NCBI RefSeq assembly: GCF_020320395.1
Contig: NZ_JAEDAH010000005.1
Location: forward strand, 16,198-80,197
DNA: 64,000 nucleotides
Origin: Thalassolituus marinus
GTDB taxonomy: Bacteria; Pseudomonadota; Gammaproteobacteria; Pseudomonadales; Oceanobacteraceae
Direction: 5' to 3'
Below are positions 1-10,720 of this stretch, in pieces (within the stretch, counting starts at the first letter, position 1; each line of letters starts with the position of its first letter). A model generated the notes under the pieces. The model searched no databases, was not told the DNA's origin, and worked only from the letters and a program-made list of their open reading frames with translations. A program made the translations under genes and the position numbers.

Positions 1-1070
1 TAAGCTTTCCCGGTAAAGTCAGCGCCGACCAGGCCGGCATCAGCCGATACCGCAAACAGGTCATCGCCGCTGTACACCAGATCCAGAATATCCGCACCTT
101 CACTGGTATCAGCGGTAAATGGATTGCCATTAAATTCTAATACAGTAGATTTTGATTCAAAATCATCGAGCAGGTAAGTATTACCTTCGACATTAATGGT
201 GAAAAAATAGTCATCCTCAGGATCCACTTCGACAGCCGTGAAGAAGAAACTCATGTTGTCTTCTTCATATACTTCTGCCTCAGTGATTTCGTTCTGCGAG
301 TAATCATATTCGACAGACACTTCAAACAAGCCGAACTTGCCATCGTTTTTCTGGCCGGATACATAGAAATTTACAGAATAAGAAGAGCCGCCCTTAGAGG
401 CTGTATCAAACACCGACAGACCGCCCATTGAGTGACAATCGATAAGTGATTCACCGTTGTCCTCGAAATCGGTGCTGTAGCTTACATCCGTGCCTGGCAG
501 ATAAATCTCCAGAGTGGCTGGATCAACCGTTTCAGCTGGCGTAGGTTCCAGAGCAACAGCCATCGCCGATGATTCTGGCTCAGGCTCTGTGCCACCTTCC
601 AGCAGAGATGCCTCTGCATAGCCACAGGTCGCGATCAGAACTGTACTGACCTCAGTACCTTCAAACGTACCGGATACTGGCAGTGCCAGCACATCGCGGT
701 AATAATTGCTGCTCAGAGTCAGTCCATCAACGGCAGTAAATTCTTTAGTCGCGCTCTGCGCCAGCATCAAAGTATGAGTAACACTGCTGTCGCTTGCGGT
801 AGAGCGTTTCAGCGCCACAAGAGGACCATTCTGAGCTCCTTGCGGGTATGTCAGACCAACCAGCTCATCGCTACCGACAGACCAGCTCAGATCGGTATAT
901 GTGGTTAATGCAACAGGAGTGTCGTCCTGGTTTTGCGGAGTATCATTACCATTTCCGGTTCCATCAGCATTGTCACTGCTGCTCGAGGAGCTGCTGCCAC
1001 CGCAACCTGTCAGTGCGATGGAAGATAAGGTAGCCAGAAGAACGGCGAGGGAAAGTTTATTGGTTAACAT
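1..1070 (-). CDS. Partial secreted lipoprotein of unknown function
   Basis: The frame stays open from the ATG at 1070 to the left edge, so the C-terminus is outside the window (356 codons seen). The N-terminus is a lipoprotein signal: MLTNK, a hydrophobic stretch, then a lipobox ALTGC with the modified Cys at residue 23, followed by GG and a run of six serines. The mature part starts with a low-complexity Asp/Gly/Asn/Pro linker and continues as an acidic, Ser/Thr-rich, beta-looking sequence with aromatic residues (for example YYRDVLALP and SFFFTAVEVDPEDDYFF). It has few Cys. I recognise no family. It is probably anchored in the outer membrane facing the periplasm or the surface. Another reading is an extracellular adhesin-like protein, but nothing seen proves that. 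Confidence 0.75.
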   Translation of the reverse strand, partial: MLTNKLSLAVLLATLSSIALTGCGGSSSSSSSDNADGTGNGNDTPQNQDDTPVALTTYTDLSWSVGSDELVGLTYPQGAQNGPLVALKRSTASDSSVTHTLMLAQSATKEFTAVDGLTLSSNYYRDVLALPVSGTFEGTEVSTVLIATCGYAEASLLEGGTEPEPESSAMAVALEPTPAETVDPATLEIYLPGTDVSYSTDFEDNGESLIDCHSMGGLSVFDTASKGGSSYSVNFYVSGQKNDGKFGLFEVSVEYDYSQNEITEAEVYEEDNMSFFFTAVEVDPEDDYFFTINVEGNTYLLDDFESKSTVLEFNGNPFTADTSEGADILDLVYSGDDLFAVSADAGLVGADFTGKA

Positions 1071-1126
1071 ATAGCATCCTGATAATTCCATGTTTCCCGG
1101 GAAGTTAATCAGGACTGTCCGTCTGG

Positions 1127-1150
1127 ATCTTCACCCCGAAGGGTGAAGAT
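1127..1150 (-). terminator. Hairpin at the stop codon of the TSUP gene
   Basis: A perfect inverted repeat (ATCTTCACCC, loop CGAA, GGGTGAAGAT) starts at the stop codon of the TSUP permease gene. There is no T tract after it on the minus strand, so it may be a weak terminator or an mRNA-stabilising stem rather than a standard intrinsic terminator. Confidence 0.45.
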
Positions 1151-1917
1151 TAATGAGCGGCAGCAAAAAATTGCCAGACTAAACGCATTGCCAGCAATGT
1201 CAGTACCCAGCGGAATACGTAGCGAAATTGTGTTTCCGGAATTTTTCCCAGTAATCTGAGCCCAACCAGGGTGCCAATATAGCCACAGGCAATCATAGCG
1301 GCCATAACCGCCAGCCACTGATGGAAAGCGAATCCCGCACACATAAAGACCAGTAACTTCAATCCGTGCTGCAGACTCATAATGGCTGAAAAATTGGCGG
1401 TGTACTGCCATTTATCCATTCCTGCTCTGCCCAGCCAGGCGGATACCAGAGGGCCAGTAGCCCCTACCAGCACGGTCATTCCGGTTGTCAGCAAACCACC
1501 ACTGAACAGCCCCATGCGGGTCGAGCCTAATCCCAGCGCAGGCATTGGCCCCCAGCTAAGCCAGAGAATAAACAGACCCACCATCAGCGGAATCCAGGCC
1601 TCGTCAATGCGATTCAACAACAGGCCGCCGAGTGCTGCTGCGAGCACACTGCCACCCAGAAACCAGCCAACCTTCGACCATTGTGTATAACGCCGCGTCA
1701 GCCAGGCTCGTGATGTATTGGAACCCATCTGTACCACACCATGCACAGGAATCAGCGCCAGCGGCGGCACAATGCCGGCCATGACGGTGATCAGCAATGC
1801 GCCACCACCAACCCCCAGCGCTGCGGTGAGCAGAGAGCCGAGAAAACTGGCCAGCAGAAGAATCAGTGCCTGTTGTTCAGTTAACCCCGCCAACAAGGGT
1901 TCCAGTCCATCCATCAT
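1150..1917 (-). CDS. TSUP-family (TauE/SafE) membrane permease
   Basis: This 255-residue protein is almost entirely hydrophobic with about eight predicted membrane spans. It carries the glycine-rich GVGGGALLITV segment near residues 36-46 that is typical of the first TSUP repeat, and a second internal-repeat segment around GLFSGGLLTTGMTVLVGATGP (about 134-154). Family members export or import sulfur-containing or organic anions such as sulfite, sulfoacetate or sulfonates across the inner membrane; the substrate cannot be read from sequence. Its ATG overlaps the stop of the upstream SLATT-domain gene by four bases (ATGA), so the two are translationally coupled. Length is normal for the family. 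Confidence 0.85.
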   Translation of the reverse strand: MMDGLEPLLAGLTEQQALILLLASFLGSLLTAALGVGGGALLITVMAGIVPPLALIPVHGVVQMGSNTSRAWLTRRYTQWSKVGWFLGGSVLAAALGGLLLNRIDEAWIPLMVGLFILWLSWGPMPALGLGSTRMGLFSGGLLTTGMTVLVGATGPLVSAWLGRAGMDKWQYTANFSAIMSLQHGLKLLVFMCAGFAFHQWLAVMAAMIACGYIGTLVGLRLLGKIPETQFRYVFRWVLTLLAMRLVWQFFAAAH

Positions 1918-2465
1918 GGTTTCCGGCGGCTGCGCATAAAGGCTCTGGCCTGGGTATATTCTACCGGCGATACGACAAAACTCTCTGCCCGCTCATTGAT
2001 ATCTGCGTACAGATCATTGAGACGCGGCAACTCCTGCGCCAGCGCATCAAGCGTCATCAGACCATCCTGGGTTAACGCCAGCAGACGCTCGCACTCGCGC
2101 GCCAACGCCAGGTAATCATTGCCAACGTCGCGGTGACCGGCAGCATGCTTTTTGAAATCAAAGAACGTCTGCACACCACCCAGCGCTGCTGCCAGCAAAG
2201 CCAGTACCGCGCCGGCCCACTTTCCCCAATCGGGCAATTCAGCCTGAAGCAAGGTAAAGAATACCGAGCCCAACAGCAGGTTAATGATGATTGCAGGCAC
2301 ACCACAGAGAACGTGCAGCTTACGGCGGCGCAGTGACGCATAGAAGTGACCGTGCTTACCCAGCTCGGCGTTATCGCGTAAATGACTGACCAGCGCCAGC
2401 ACAGATGAGCCATTCTGACTATCAGGCAGTGGCGTAAGACTGGCTGCATTGTCCTGTGACGACAT
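1914..2465 (-). CDS. SLATT-like two-helix membrane protein
   Basis: The protein has 183 residues. After a polar N-terminus comes a basic stretch (YASLRRRKLH, about 42-51), two hydrophobic helices (about 51-73 and 82-102), the linker FFDFKKHAAGHRDVGNDYLALARECERLL, and a helical C-terminus. This order, especially a His/Tyr/Arg-Glu-Arg-Leu helix right after the second span, is how I recognise SLATT domains (SMODS- and SLOG-associated two-transmembrane effector). In other genomes such domains are predicted membrane-disrupting effectors beside nucleotide-signalling enzymes. Here no SMODS or SLOG gene is adjacent; the partner is a TSUP permease overlapping by four bases. Assignment rests on pattern only. 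It could also be a plain DUF4231-like membrane protein. Confidence 0.65.
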   Translation of the reverse strand: MSSQDNAASLTPLPDSQNGSSVLALVSHLRDNAELGKHGHFYASLRRRKLHVLCGVPAIIINLLLGSVFFTLLQAELPDWGKWAGAVLALLAAALGGVQTFFDFKKHAAGHRDVGNDYLALARECERLLALTQDGLMTLDALAQELPRLNDLYADINERAESFVVSPVEYTQARAFMRSRRKP

Positions 2466-2623
2466 AATGGCGCTTTATTCCCTGTCTGTTAACTCTGGCG
2501 CAGACTACCTCAGCGACCGGAACGGGTAAACCTTTTCAAAACGGGCCCTGAGGAGTAGCCTGAAGACTTACGATCAGTAGGGATAAGGGCTCGTCCCATT
2601 GTCTCTTATGCCGGACACGCACT

Positions 2624-3448
2624 ATGAAAAACCTGGATCTGCTGTTAGCCCTTTGCTTGTCCCTTTGCACTTCTCTTGTTGCGACAGCCGATCATCCGAC
2701 GTCGGTTCGCGTAGCGCTATATCCTTACGAGCCTTTTGTAGCCGTCGATGAACAGGGACAGTTTCACGGGCTGGCTGCTGATTTGATTACCCTCCTCAAC
2801 AGCCATCAGCAGGAACTTCACTTTACCAGCTATCCGATATCACCAAAGCGGCGTTTCGATGCTTTTGAACAGCACGAGTTTGATATCATTCTTTTCGAAA
2901 ACCCGCAGTGGGGATGGCAAAACATTGAACACCAGATTTCCGAGCCGTTCTTTTATGATCGTGATGTTTATGTTGCCTTACAGGGAGAAGACCGTGATGA
3001 ATCGTACTTCAACGACATTTCGCGGTTAAAGATTCTGGCTATTTCCGGATTCCACTATGGCTTTGCCGAATTTAATGCGGATGAACAATATCTGGAGCAG
3101 AATTTCGACATCGTTTTCAGCTGGTCTTATATGAAAAACTTGGAAATGCTGTGTGACAGGCAGGGAGACGTCACCATCATAAGCTGGGCGTATCTGAGGG
3201 ACTTTATACAGAAACATCCGGATAAGGCAGCAGATTTCCTGATATCTCAGCGCTCGGATAATCAATTTAAACATCAGGCAATTATTCACCCGAGATCACC
3301 TGCTGATTCGGGGAAACTCAACAGGATATTCTCTGAACTGAAAACAAATGGTCAGCTGGCTGAATTATTTCAGCGCTACAATGCTCTCGACTGCGACGAC
3401 TTGAATTCAGTTATGCACGACAAACAGATACAGGCTTTATGCCTTTGA
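2624..3448 (+). CDS. Periplasmic solute-binding protein, amino-acid-binding (SBP_bac_3) type
   Basis: The protein has 274 residues and starts with a clear Sec signal peptide (hydrophobic core about 5-20, probable cut near VATA-DHP). The mature part begins VRVALYPYEPF and continues with DEQGQFHGLAADLITLL, the usual opening of type II solute-binding proteins of the amino-acid or PhnD-like class. It further carries FDIILFE and an alternating alpha/beta pattern ending in a helix LAELFQRYNALDCDD. No permease or ATPase gene is beside it, so it is either an orphan binding protein or a sensor partner, as is common in this clade for proteins feeding ligand signals to diguanylate cyclases. It is divergent from the SLATT gene, with 158 bp between them. 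Confidence 0.75.
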   Translation: MKNLDLLLALCLSLCTSLVATADHPTSVRVALYPYEPFVAVDEQGQFHGLAADLITLLNSHQQELHFTSYPISPKRRFDAFEQHEFDIILFENPQWGWQNIEHQISEPFFYDRDVYVALQGEDRDESYFNDISRLKILAISGFHYGFAEFNADEQYLEQNFDIVFSWSYMKNLEMLCDRQGDVTIISWAYLRDFIQKHPDKAADFLISQRSDNQFKHQAIIHPRSPADSGKLNRIFSELKTNGQLAELFQRYNALDCDDLNSVMHDKQIQALCL

Positions 3449-3609
3449 TCGACAGGCACTTTATCCAGTAAAGCCTGTGGAATGCTTACATCGGCAGAAA
3501 AGCACCAGCACGTTTGTTCAACGCTCGCTTGTTTAAGACCACAGCGATTTTCTTCGCCGCACAGCGGACAGATAGCATCATCCGGCTTCACTGCAGAAAT
3601 ATTTTCCAT
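3376..3609 (-). CDS. Cysteine-rich CWC family protein
   Basis: A 77-residue protein with the spacing C14-PL-C17, C23, then CWC at about 34-36, and a C-terminal CICLSC. This set of cysteines with the central CWC signature matches the small zinc-binding-looking Cys_rich_CWC family, whose function is unknown. Upstream of the ATG is GGGGGA, a usable ribosome binding site. The 3' end overlaps the end of the convergent solute-binding gene by 73 bp, which is unusual but acceptable since both ends are short C-terminal tails. Confidence 0.75.
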   Translation of the reverse strand: MENISAVKPDDAICPLCGEENRCGLKQASVEQTCWCFSADVSIPQALLDKVPVDQRHKACICLSCITEFKSSQSRAL

Positions 3610-3633
3610 TCATTTCCCCCGTGCAAAGCGCAT

Positions 3634-3663
3634 AAAAAAACGGGGCATTAAGCCCCGCTTTTT
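3634..3663 (-). terminator. Intrinsic terminator of argG
   Basis: The hairpin CGGGGC / GCCCCG with a five-base ATTAA loop is flanked by A runs on the left and T runs on the right. On the minus strand it ends in a run of seven T residues, 20 bp after the argG stop. It could act in both directions. Confidence 0.85.
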
Positions 3664-3684
3664 ACAGCTCAGAAAGTAGCAATC

Positions 3685-4902
3685 TTACAGCAGATCACGA
3701 CCTTTTTTAGCTGCAGTACGCAGACGCAGAGCGTTCAGTTTAATGAAGCCTTCTGCGTCTTTCTGGTTGTATGCACCAGCATCGTCTTCGAATGTAGCGA
3801 TCGCTTCATCGAACAGAGAGTCTTCTGACTTACGACCAACAACGATTACGTTGCCTTTGTACAGTTTCAGACGCACTTCACCGTTAACAACTTTCTGCGT
3901 TTCATCGATGGCTGCCTGCAGCATCTTACGCTCTGGCGACCACCAGTAACCGTTGTAGATCAGCTCTGCGTATTTAGGCATCAGAGAGTCTTTCAGGTGC
4001 GCAGCTTCACGGTCCAGGGTAATAGACTCAATTGCACGGTGTGCTTTCAGCAGCACAGTACCGGCTGGAGTCTCGTAACAACCACGGGCTTTCATGCCCA
4101 CGTAGCGGTTTTCTACGATATCCACACGGCCAATACCGTTCGCACCAGCCAGCTTGTTCAGCTCTTCCATAATGGTCGCTGGTGATTTTTCTTCACCATT
4201 GATAGCAACCGGGTCACCGTTCTTGAAGGTGATGTTCAGGTAAGTCGCTTCGTTTGGCGCATTTTCAGGAGATACAGACCACAGCCACATATCTTCTTCT
4301 GGCTCTGCCCATGGATCTTCGATCAGATCACCTTCGTAAGAGATGTGCAGCAGGTTAGCGTCCATAGAGTATGGGGACTTCTTACCTTTCTTCTTCTCTA
4401 CGTGGATGTTGTGCTCATCACAGTACGCCATCAGCTTCTCACGGGAGTTCAGATCCCATTCACGCCATGGAGCAATCACTTTAACGCCTGGTTTCAGAGC
4501 GTAGGCACCCAGTTCGAAACGCACCTGGTCGTTACCTTTACCGGTCGCACCGTGAGCAATCGCGTCTGCGCCGGTCTCGTTAGCAATCTCGATCAGACGC
4601 TTGGAGATCAGTGGACGAGCAATGGAAGTACCCAGCAGGTATTCGCCTTCGTAGATGGTGTTCGCACGGAACATCGGGAATACGAAGTCACGGGCAAACT
4701 CTTCACGCAGGTCGTCGATATAGATTTCTTTGATGCCCAGAGCCTCGGCTTTCGCACGTGCTGGCTCAACTTCTTCGCCCTGGCCCAGGTCAGCAGTAAA
4801 GGTTACGACTTCACACTTGTACTCTTCTTGCAGCCACTTGGCGATCACTGAGGTATCGAGACCACCGGAATAGGCCAGCACCACTTTTTTGATGTCTGAC
4901 AT
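3685..4902 (-). CDS. argG: Argininosuccinate synthase
   Basis: ArgG joins citrulline and aspartate with ATP to make argininosuccinate, the step before arginine. The start is placed at MSDIKK (position 4902) because [12 protein letters not shown], the PP-loop that binds ATP, then falls at about residues 6-17, and because CTGGAG precedes this ATG; an upstream in-frame ATG at 4932 has no support. [19 protein letters not shown] motif (here [12 protein letters not shown]) is present near residue 115 and the length of 405 residues is normal. It follows motY on the same strand; the order argG-motY-pyrC-rnt is the one I know from Pseudomonas aeruginosa. Confidence 0.97.
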   Translation of the reverse strand: MSDIKKVVLAYSGGLDTSVIAKWLQEEYKCEVVTFTADLGQGEEVEPARAKAEALGIKEIYIDDLREEFARDFVFPMFRANTIYEGEYLLGTSIARPLISKRLIEIANETGADAIAHGATGKGNDQVRFELGAYALKPGVKVIAPWREWDLNSREKLMAYCDEHNIHVEKKKGKKSPYSMDANLLHISYEGDLIEDPWAEPEEDMWLWSVSPENAPNEATYLNITFKNGDPVAINGEEKSPATIMEELNKLAGANGIGRVDIVENRYVGMKARGCYETPAGTVLLKAHRAIESITLDREAAHLKDSLMPKYAELIYNGYWWSPERKMLQAAIDETQKVVNGEVRLKLYKGNVIVVGRKSEDSLFDEAIATFEDDAGAYNQKDAEGFIKLNALRLRTAAKKGRDLL

Positions 4903-5029
4903 GGAACACTCCAGGATTGTTAAATTTTGCAAGGCCAGCGAACACTCGCCAGCCTCAGAATCGAAAGGGGCAATATTGTACTGGTTGTGTACAGCTTAGC
5001 CAACCGTGATATGTCGCACTGCGGCGTGA

Positions 5030-5968
5030 TTATTGTGAGGACGAGCCGGAATCGGCGGTATTCACCTTGCGATTGGTGGGACGGAAAATCAGATGCTCCG
5101 GAATCGGCATATCTTTACGCTGCTCCAGTCGGATAGTGACACGTCGGTTCTCTGCCCTGCCCTGCGCCGTTTTGTTGGTTGCCACCGGGTAGCGGTCACC
5201 GTGGAAACGGGTCGTGATCATGTCCGGATCGATACCCTGCTTTATAAAGTAGCGTTCCACGTCTTCTACCCTGGCTTTGGACATCTGACGGTTATCATAG
5301 CGCCGGCCAAGTCCATCGGAATGACCATCGAGATACACAGCAAATACCCGCGGGTCATTTTTGATGTAGAAAATAATCTTATCGAGAACTTTCATATCGC
5401 GCGCATCAACCGCCTGTTCGCCAGAGCCAAAATAGACCTTTGAACGATCAACCTGTCCAAAATTCAGCGGCAACAACTGTTTTACGCACTCCATATAATC
5501 CTGGTAGTACTGATCAAATTCCACTGCCGATACATGCACCTGCACAAAACGGTCATCGTCGTAATAGGTATGGTGACTGATTGCCGGCCATTTACCTTCC
5601 AGCAAGGCATGCAGAAACTGGTTGGTGCGGCGTGTATCAAGGGTCAGATTGGGTGATTCCTTAACCAGCTTACTGGTGCCCAGGTTCTCACTACGGGTCG
5701 CAGGCTGCCAGGGCGGTGGCAGAATACTGACCTGAGCCTTGCTGTAGTCCATCAGGTTACGCAGGGTTTCGAGACGAAATTCCACATCTTCACCGGCCTG
5801 ATGATAAAACACCGCCTGACCGTAGCCTGGTATTTCCTGCTCAAAACGGCATTCAAACACCGAGCCACTGACGGCCCAGCGCGTCGTACCGACGGAGCCG
5901 CCGTATTCAAGCGCTGCCGATGCCGGCAGAGACAGGGTAGCCAGCAGATAGATTGCCAGTCTGATCAT
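5030..5968 (-). CDS. motY: Flagellar motor accessory protein MotY
   Basis: Using the ATG at 5968 (MIRLAIYLL), the protein has 312 residues with a signal peptide cut after LPASA. The mature N-terminal half (ALEYGGSVGTTRWAV, IPGYGQAVFYHQAGEDVEF) is the MotY-specific domain that docks at the motor. The C-terminal half is an OmpA-type peptidoglycan-binding domain with VYLDGHSDGLG and a downstream NRRVTI. MotY forms part of the T ring around the flagellar motor and helps anchor stators. An earlier GTG at 5995 would add nine residues but lacks a good ribosome site. It is divergent from pyrC. No other flagellar gene is nearby, as is usual for motY in pseudomonads. Confidence 0.92.
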   Translation of the reverse strand: MIRLAIYLLATLSLPASAALEYGGSVGTTRWAVSGSVFECRFEQEIPGYGQAVFYHQAGEDVEFRLETLRNLMDYSKAQVSILPPPWQPATRSENLGTSKLVKESPNLTLDTRRTNQFLHALLEGKWPAISHHTYYDDDRFVQVHVSAVEFDQYYQDYMECVKQLLPLNFGQVDRSKVYFGSGEQAVDARDMKVLDKIIFYIKNDPRVFAVYLDGHSDGLGRRYDNRQMSKARVEDVERYFIKQGIDPDMITTRFHGDRYPVATNKTAQGRAENRRVTIRLEQRKDMPIPEHLIFRPTNRKVNTADSGSSSQ

Positions 5969-6139
5969 AAATATCGCCCGCTGCCGCAGCAGCACCCAGA
6001 AAACAGAATCACGTAGAGGTTATCGGCCGCTGCAGCAGTAAATTTAACCGACAATCTCCACTAATACGGTTTGATTAGTGTCAGCCAGCGCTTACCGGTA
6101 CAATGCGCCTCCATTAATTCTAGCCAAAGGTTGAGCATT

Positions 6140-7177
6140 ATGACTGAGCGTCTGACGATTACCCGCCCCGATGACTGGCACCTGCATGTGCGCGATGGCG
6201 CCGTGCTGGAATATACAGTGCCGGCAACTGCCCGGGTGATGAAGCGCGCGATTATCATGCCGAACCTGCAGCCACCGGTGATGAACGCCGAGCAGGCACT
6301 GGAATACCGTGACCGTATTCTGTCCCGTGTCCCCCAGGGGCTGGTGTTCAACCCTCTGATGGTGCTGTACCTGACCGATAACACTACCCCGGAAATGATC
6401 GCCGAAGCGAAAGCCAGTGGTCACGTGGTCGCCGTTAAACTGTATCCGGCCGGCGCTACCACCAACTCGGCTTCCGGCGTAACGGACCTGGGTAAACTTG
6501 ACCATATTGCTGCCGCTCTGGCGGAAAACGATATGCCACTGCTGGTACACGGTGAAGTCACCCAGAATCACGTCGATATTTTCGATCGTGAAAAAGAATT
6601 CCTCGATACCATTCTGGCACCACTGGTCAGCCGTCACCCGAATCTGAAAGTGGTGGTTGAGCACATCACCACCAAAGACGCCGCAGAATTTGTTATGAGT
6701 CAGGGCGATAACGTGGGTGCCACCATCACTGTTCAGCATCTGGCGTACAACCGCAACCACATGCTGGTTGGCGGCATCAAACCGCACTTCTACTGCCTGC
6801 CGATTCTCAAGCGCAACATCCACCAGCAAGCGCTGCAGGATGCGGTGATCAGCGGCAATCCTAAATTTTTCCTCGGTACAGACAGTGCCCCTCACGCCAA
6901 AGGCGCCAAAGAATCGGCGTGTGGTTGTGCTGGCTGCTACACCGCTTACGGTGCTATCGAGCTGTATGCAGAAATTTTTGAAGATCTGGGCGTTCTCGAT
7001 AAGTTTGAAGCATTTGCCAGCTTCAACGGCCCTGATTTCTACGGTATGCCTCGCAACACAGACGAAATCACGCTGGTGAAAGAGTCCTGGCGAGTGCCGT
7101 CCGAAATGCCGTTCGGAAACGATGTGATTGTGCCGCTGCGTGCTGGCGAAACCCTGCGCTGGAAACTGGAGTACTGA
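6140..7177 (+). CDS. pyrC: Dihydroorotase, class II
   Basis: PyrC closes carbamoyl-aspartate to dihydroorotate in pyrimidine synthesis. The start [20 protein letters not shown] is preferred since AAAGG lies just upstream and since the metal-binding pair H-L-H then falls at about residues 15-17 as in class II enzymes. Other visible catalytic parts are AVKLYPAG (the bridging Lys), [13 protein letters not shown] and LGTDSAPH. The length of 345 residues is normal. The next gene, rnt, begins two bases after the stop codon, so the two probably form one mRNA. Confidence 0.97.
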   Translation: MTERLTITRPDDWHLHVRDGAVLEYTVPATARVMKRAIIMPNLQPPVMNAEQALEYRDRILSRVPQGLVFNPLMVLYLTDNTTPEMIAEAKASGHVVAVKLYPAGATTNSASGVTDLGKLDHIAAALAENDMPLLVHGEVTQNHVDIFDREKEFLDTILAPLVSRHPNLKVVVEHITTKDAAEFVMSQGDNVGATITVQHLAYNRNHMLVGGIKPHFYCLPILKRNIHQQALQDAVISGNPKFFLGTDSAPHAKGAKESACGCAGCYTAYGAIELYAEIFEDLGVLDKFEAFASFNGPDFYGMPRNTDEITLVKESWRVPSEMPFGNDVIVPLRAGETLRWKLEY

Positions 7178-7179
7178 GG

Positions 7180-7836
7180 GTGAGCGAAGAAAAACAGGAA
7201 AAAACTATGATGGCACAACGCTTCCGCGGCTTTTTACCCGTGGTCGTGGATGTTGAGACCGGCGGCTTCGAGGCAGAAACCGACGCCCTGCTGGAAATTG
7301 CCATGGTCACACTGCGTATGGATGAGGATGGCTACCTGCATCCCAACGAGACCATGAGTGCCAATATCCATCCGTTTGACGGCGCCAACCTGCAACAGGA
7401 AGCGCTGGACTTCACAGGGATCGACCCGTTTGATCCTGAGCGCGATGCCGAATTCGAAATCGATGCCCTGAGCAGCATGTTCCAGACAGTACGTCGTGAA
7501 ATTAAAGCCAACGGCTGTAACCGCGCTGTACTGGTGGGTCACAACGCCCATTTCGATCATGGTTTCCTGCGAGCAGCGGTAGCCCGCAACGATATCAAGC
7601 GCGATCCGTTTCACCCGTTTTCATCGTTTGATACCGCCTCCATTGCTGCGATCGCTCTTGGCCATACCGTGCTGGCGAAAAGTTGCAAAATGGCCGGAAT
7701 CGACTTTGATAACAGCGAGGCACACAGTGCCGCTTACGACACTTACAAAACAGCAGAGCTGTTCTGCTTTATTGTGAACCGTTACAAAGACCTGGGTGGC
7801 TGGCCAATCGCGTCTGCTGAAGACATCGACGACTGA
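7180..7836 (+). CDS. rnt: Ribonuclease T
   Basis: RNase T is a DEDD-family 3'-5' exonuclease that trims tRNA and other stable RNA ends. Motif Exo I is VVVDVETGGF, Exo II lies in VGHNAHFDHGFL and Exo III is HSAAYDTYKTAELF with the catalytic His and Asp. The protein is 218 residues from the GTG at 7180; an ATG at 7207 preceded by AGGAAAA would give 209 residues and is an equally good start. It lies directly behind pyrC and before yacL, the order known from pseudomonads for pyrC-rnt. Confidence 0.95.
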   Translation: MSEEKQEKTMMAQRFRGFLPVVVDVETGGFEAETDALLEIAMVTLRMDEDGYLHPNETMSANIHPFDGANLQQEALDFTGIDPFDPERDAEFEIDALSSMFQTVRREIKANGCNRAVLVGHNAHFDHGFLRAAVARNDIKRDPFHPFSSFDTASIAAIALGHTVLAKSCKMAGIDFDNSEAHSAAYDTYKTAELFCFIVNRYKDLGGWPIASAEDIDD

Positions 7837-7860
7837 CACCCCACTGCTACAGAACCCTTT

Positions 7861-8232
7861 ATGGATTTTCGCTTTTACTACAACGACCGGCAGCTACCCT
7901 GTGCGCGACTGTCTATGGATCACGAGGCCTTTGGCCTGTGGCTCAGTGACGACCTCAGTGATGATGGCACCCGCCTGGCAGAACTTATTGAAGCCATTGA
8001 TGCCATCATCGAAGGCCGCAAACCGGAGTACGAATGGCGTGGTCAGGATTTCCTGCTGCGTCTGAACCGTGATGATGCTGAAGTCATCGCGTTAGAACTG
8101 CTGCAGGAACACTCACTGGAAGACCTGGAAGACGAAGACCTCGACTTCTACGACGCCGAGTCTCGCGCAATGTGTGGCCTGGAAGACTTCCGTGACCTGC
8201 TGATCGAATGGCGTGATTTTCTCGAAGAATAA
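7861..8232 (+). CDS. yacL: YacL-like protein (UPF0231)
   Basis: A very acidic 123-residue protein. Its opening MDFRFYYN, the early MDHEAFGLWLSDDL, and the late YDAESRAMCGLEDFRDLLIEWRDFL line up with the E. coli YacL pattern (YDEES then CGVEDF). The family has no known function. It is 24 bp behind rnt on the same strand and probably ends that transcript, since a hairpin follows. Confidence 0.8.
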   Translation: MDFRFYYNDRQLPCARLSMDHEAFGLWLSDDLSDDGTRLAELIEAIDAIIEGRKPEYEWRGQDFLLRLNRDDAEVIALELLQEHSLEDLEDEDLDFYDAESRAMCGLEDFRDLLIEWRDFLEE

Positions 8233-8237
8233 GCCAG

Positions 8238-8259
8238 TTCAGGGCCTCTGCGCCCTGAA
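8238..8259 (+). terminator. Hairpin after yacL
   Basis: Inverted repeat TTCAGGGC / GCCCTGAA with a six-base loop, six bases behind the yacL stop codon. It lacks a T run, so termination strength is uncertain. Confidence 0.5.
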
Positions 8260-8307
8260 TACCCTCACAATTGCTATGACTTTTCAGTGGGAAGCAACAT
8301 CAATAGA

Positions 8308-8321
8308 TTGATTTACATCAA
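8308..8321 (+). promoter_or_regulatory. FNR/ANR-type box upstream of katG
   Basis: TTGATTTACATCAA is a perfect match to the FNR/ANR/DNR consensus TTGAT-N4-ATCAA. It lies 152 bp before the katG start in an AT-rich segment. A possible promoter overlaps it: TTGATT as -35 with a T/A-rich TATAGT around 8333-8338 as -10. In that placement the box would cover the -35 and repress; if transcription starts near 8356 it would sit at -41.5 and activate. The sequence cannot decide between these. Confidence 0.6.
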
Positions 8322-8451
8322 TTTTATTTTTTTATAGTTTTTTCCTAACAACTGTATTGCTACAACCAATTCGGCAAACGGCTGCAGCTCTCCTATTCTG
8401 GATTCATCACTTAACGACGCCCGCCAGGGCAGGCATCACAGAGATCGCTGA

Positions 8452-10653
<2,202 letters not shown>

Positions 10654-10666
10654 GCACGCTTCCCAC

Positions 10667-10703
10667 AAAAAGGGCAGTCCGGGAAACCGGACTGCCCTTT
10701 TCT
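10667..10703 (+). terminator. Intrinsic terminator of katG
   Basis: A long perfect stem, AAAAGGGCAGTCCGG with GAAA loop and its complement ending in TTTT, sits 13 bp behind the katG stop. The A/T flanks make it bidirectional, so it may also serve the convergent solute-binding pseudogene. Confidence 0.9.
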
Positions 10704-10720
10704 GTTTATGGCATAGCGTG

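Noticed and set aside
848..1033. 61-codon plus-strand frame near the left edge
   Set aside because: It lies antisense to the signal peptide end of the lipoprotein gene, which has a clear lipobox.
4345..4851. 168-codon frame opposite argG
   Set aside because: Shadow of the argG N-terminal part; no support.
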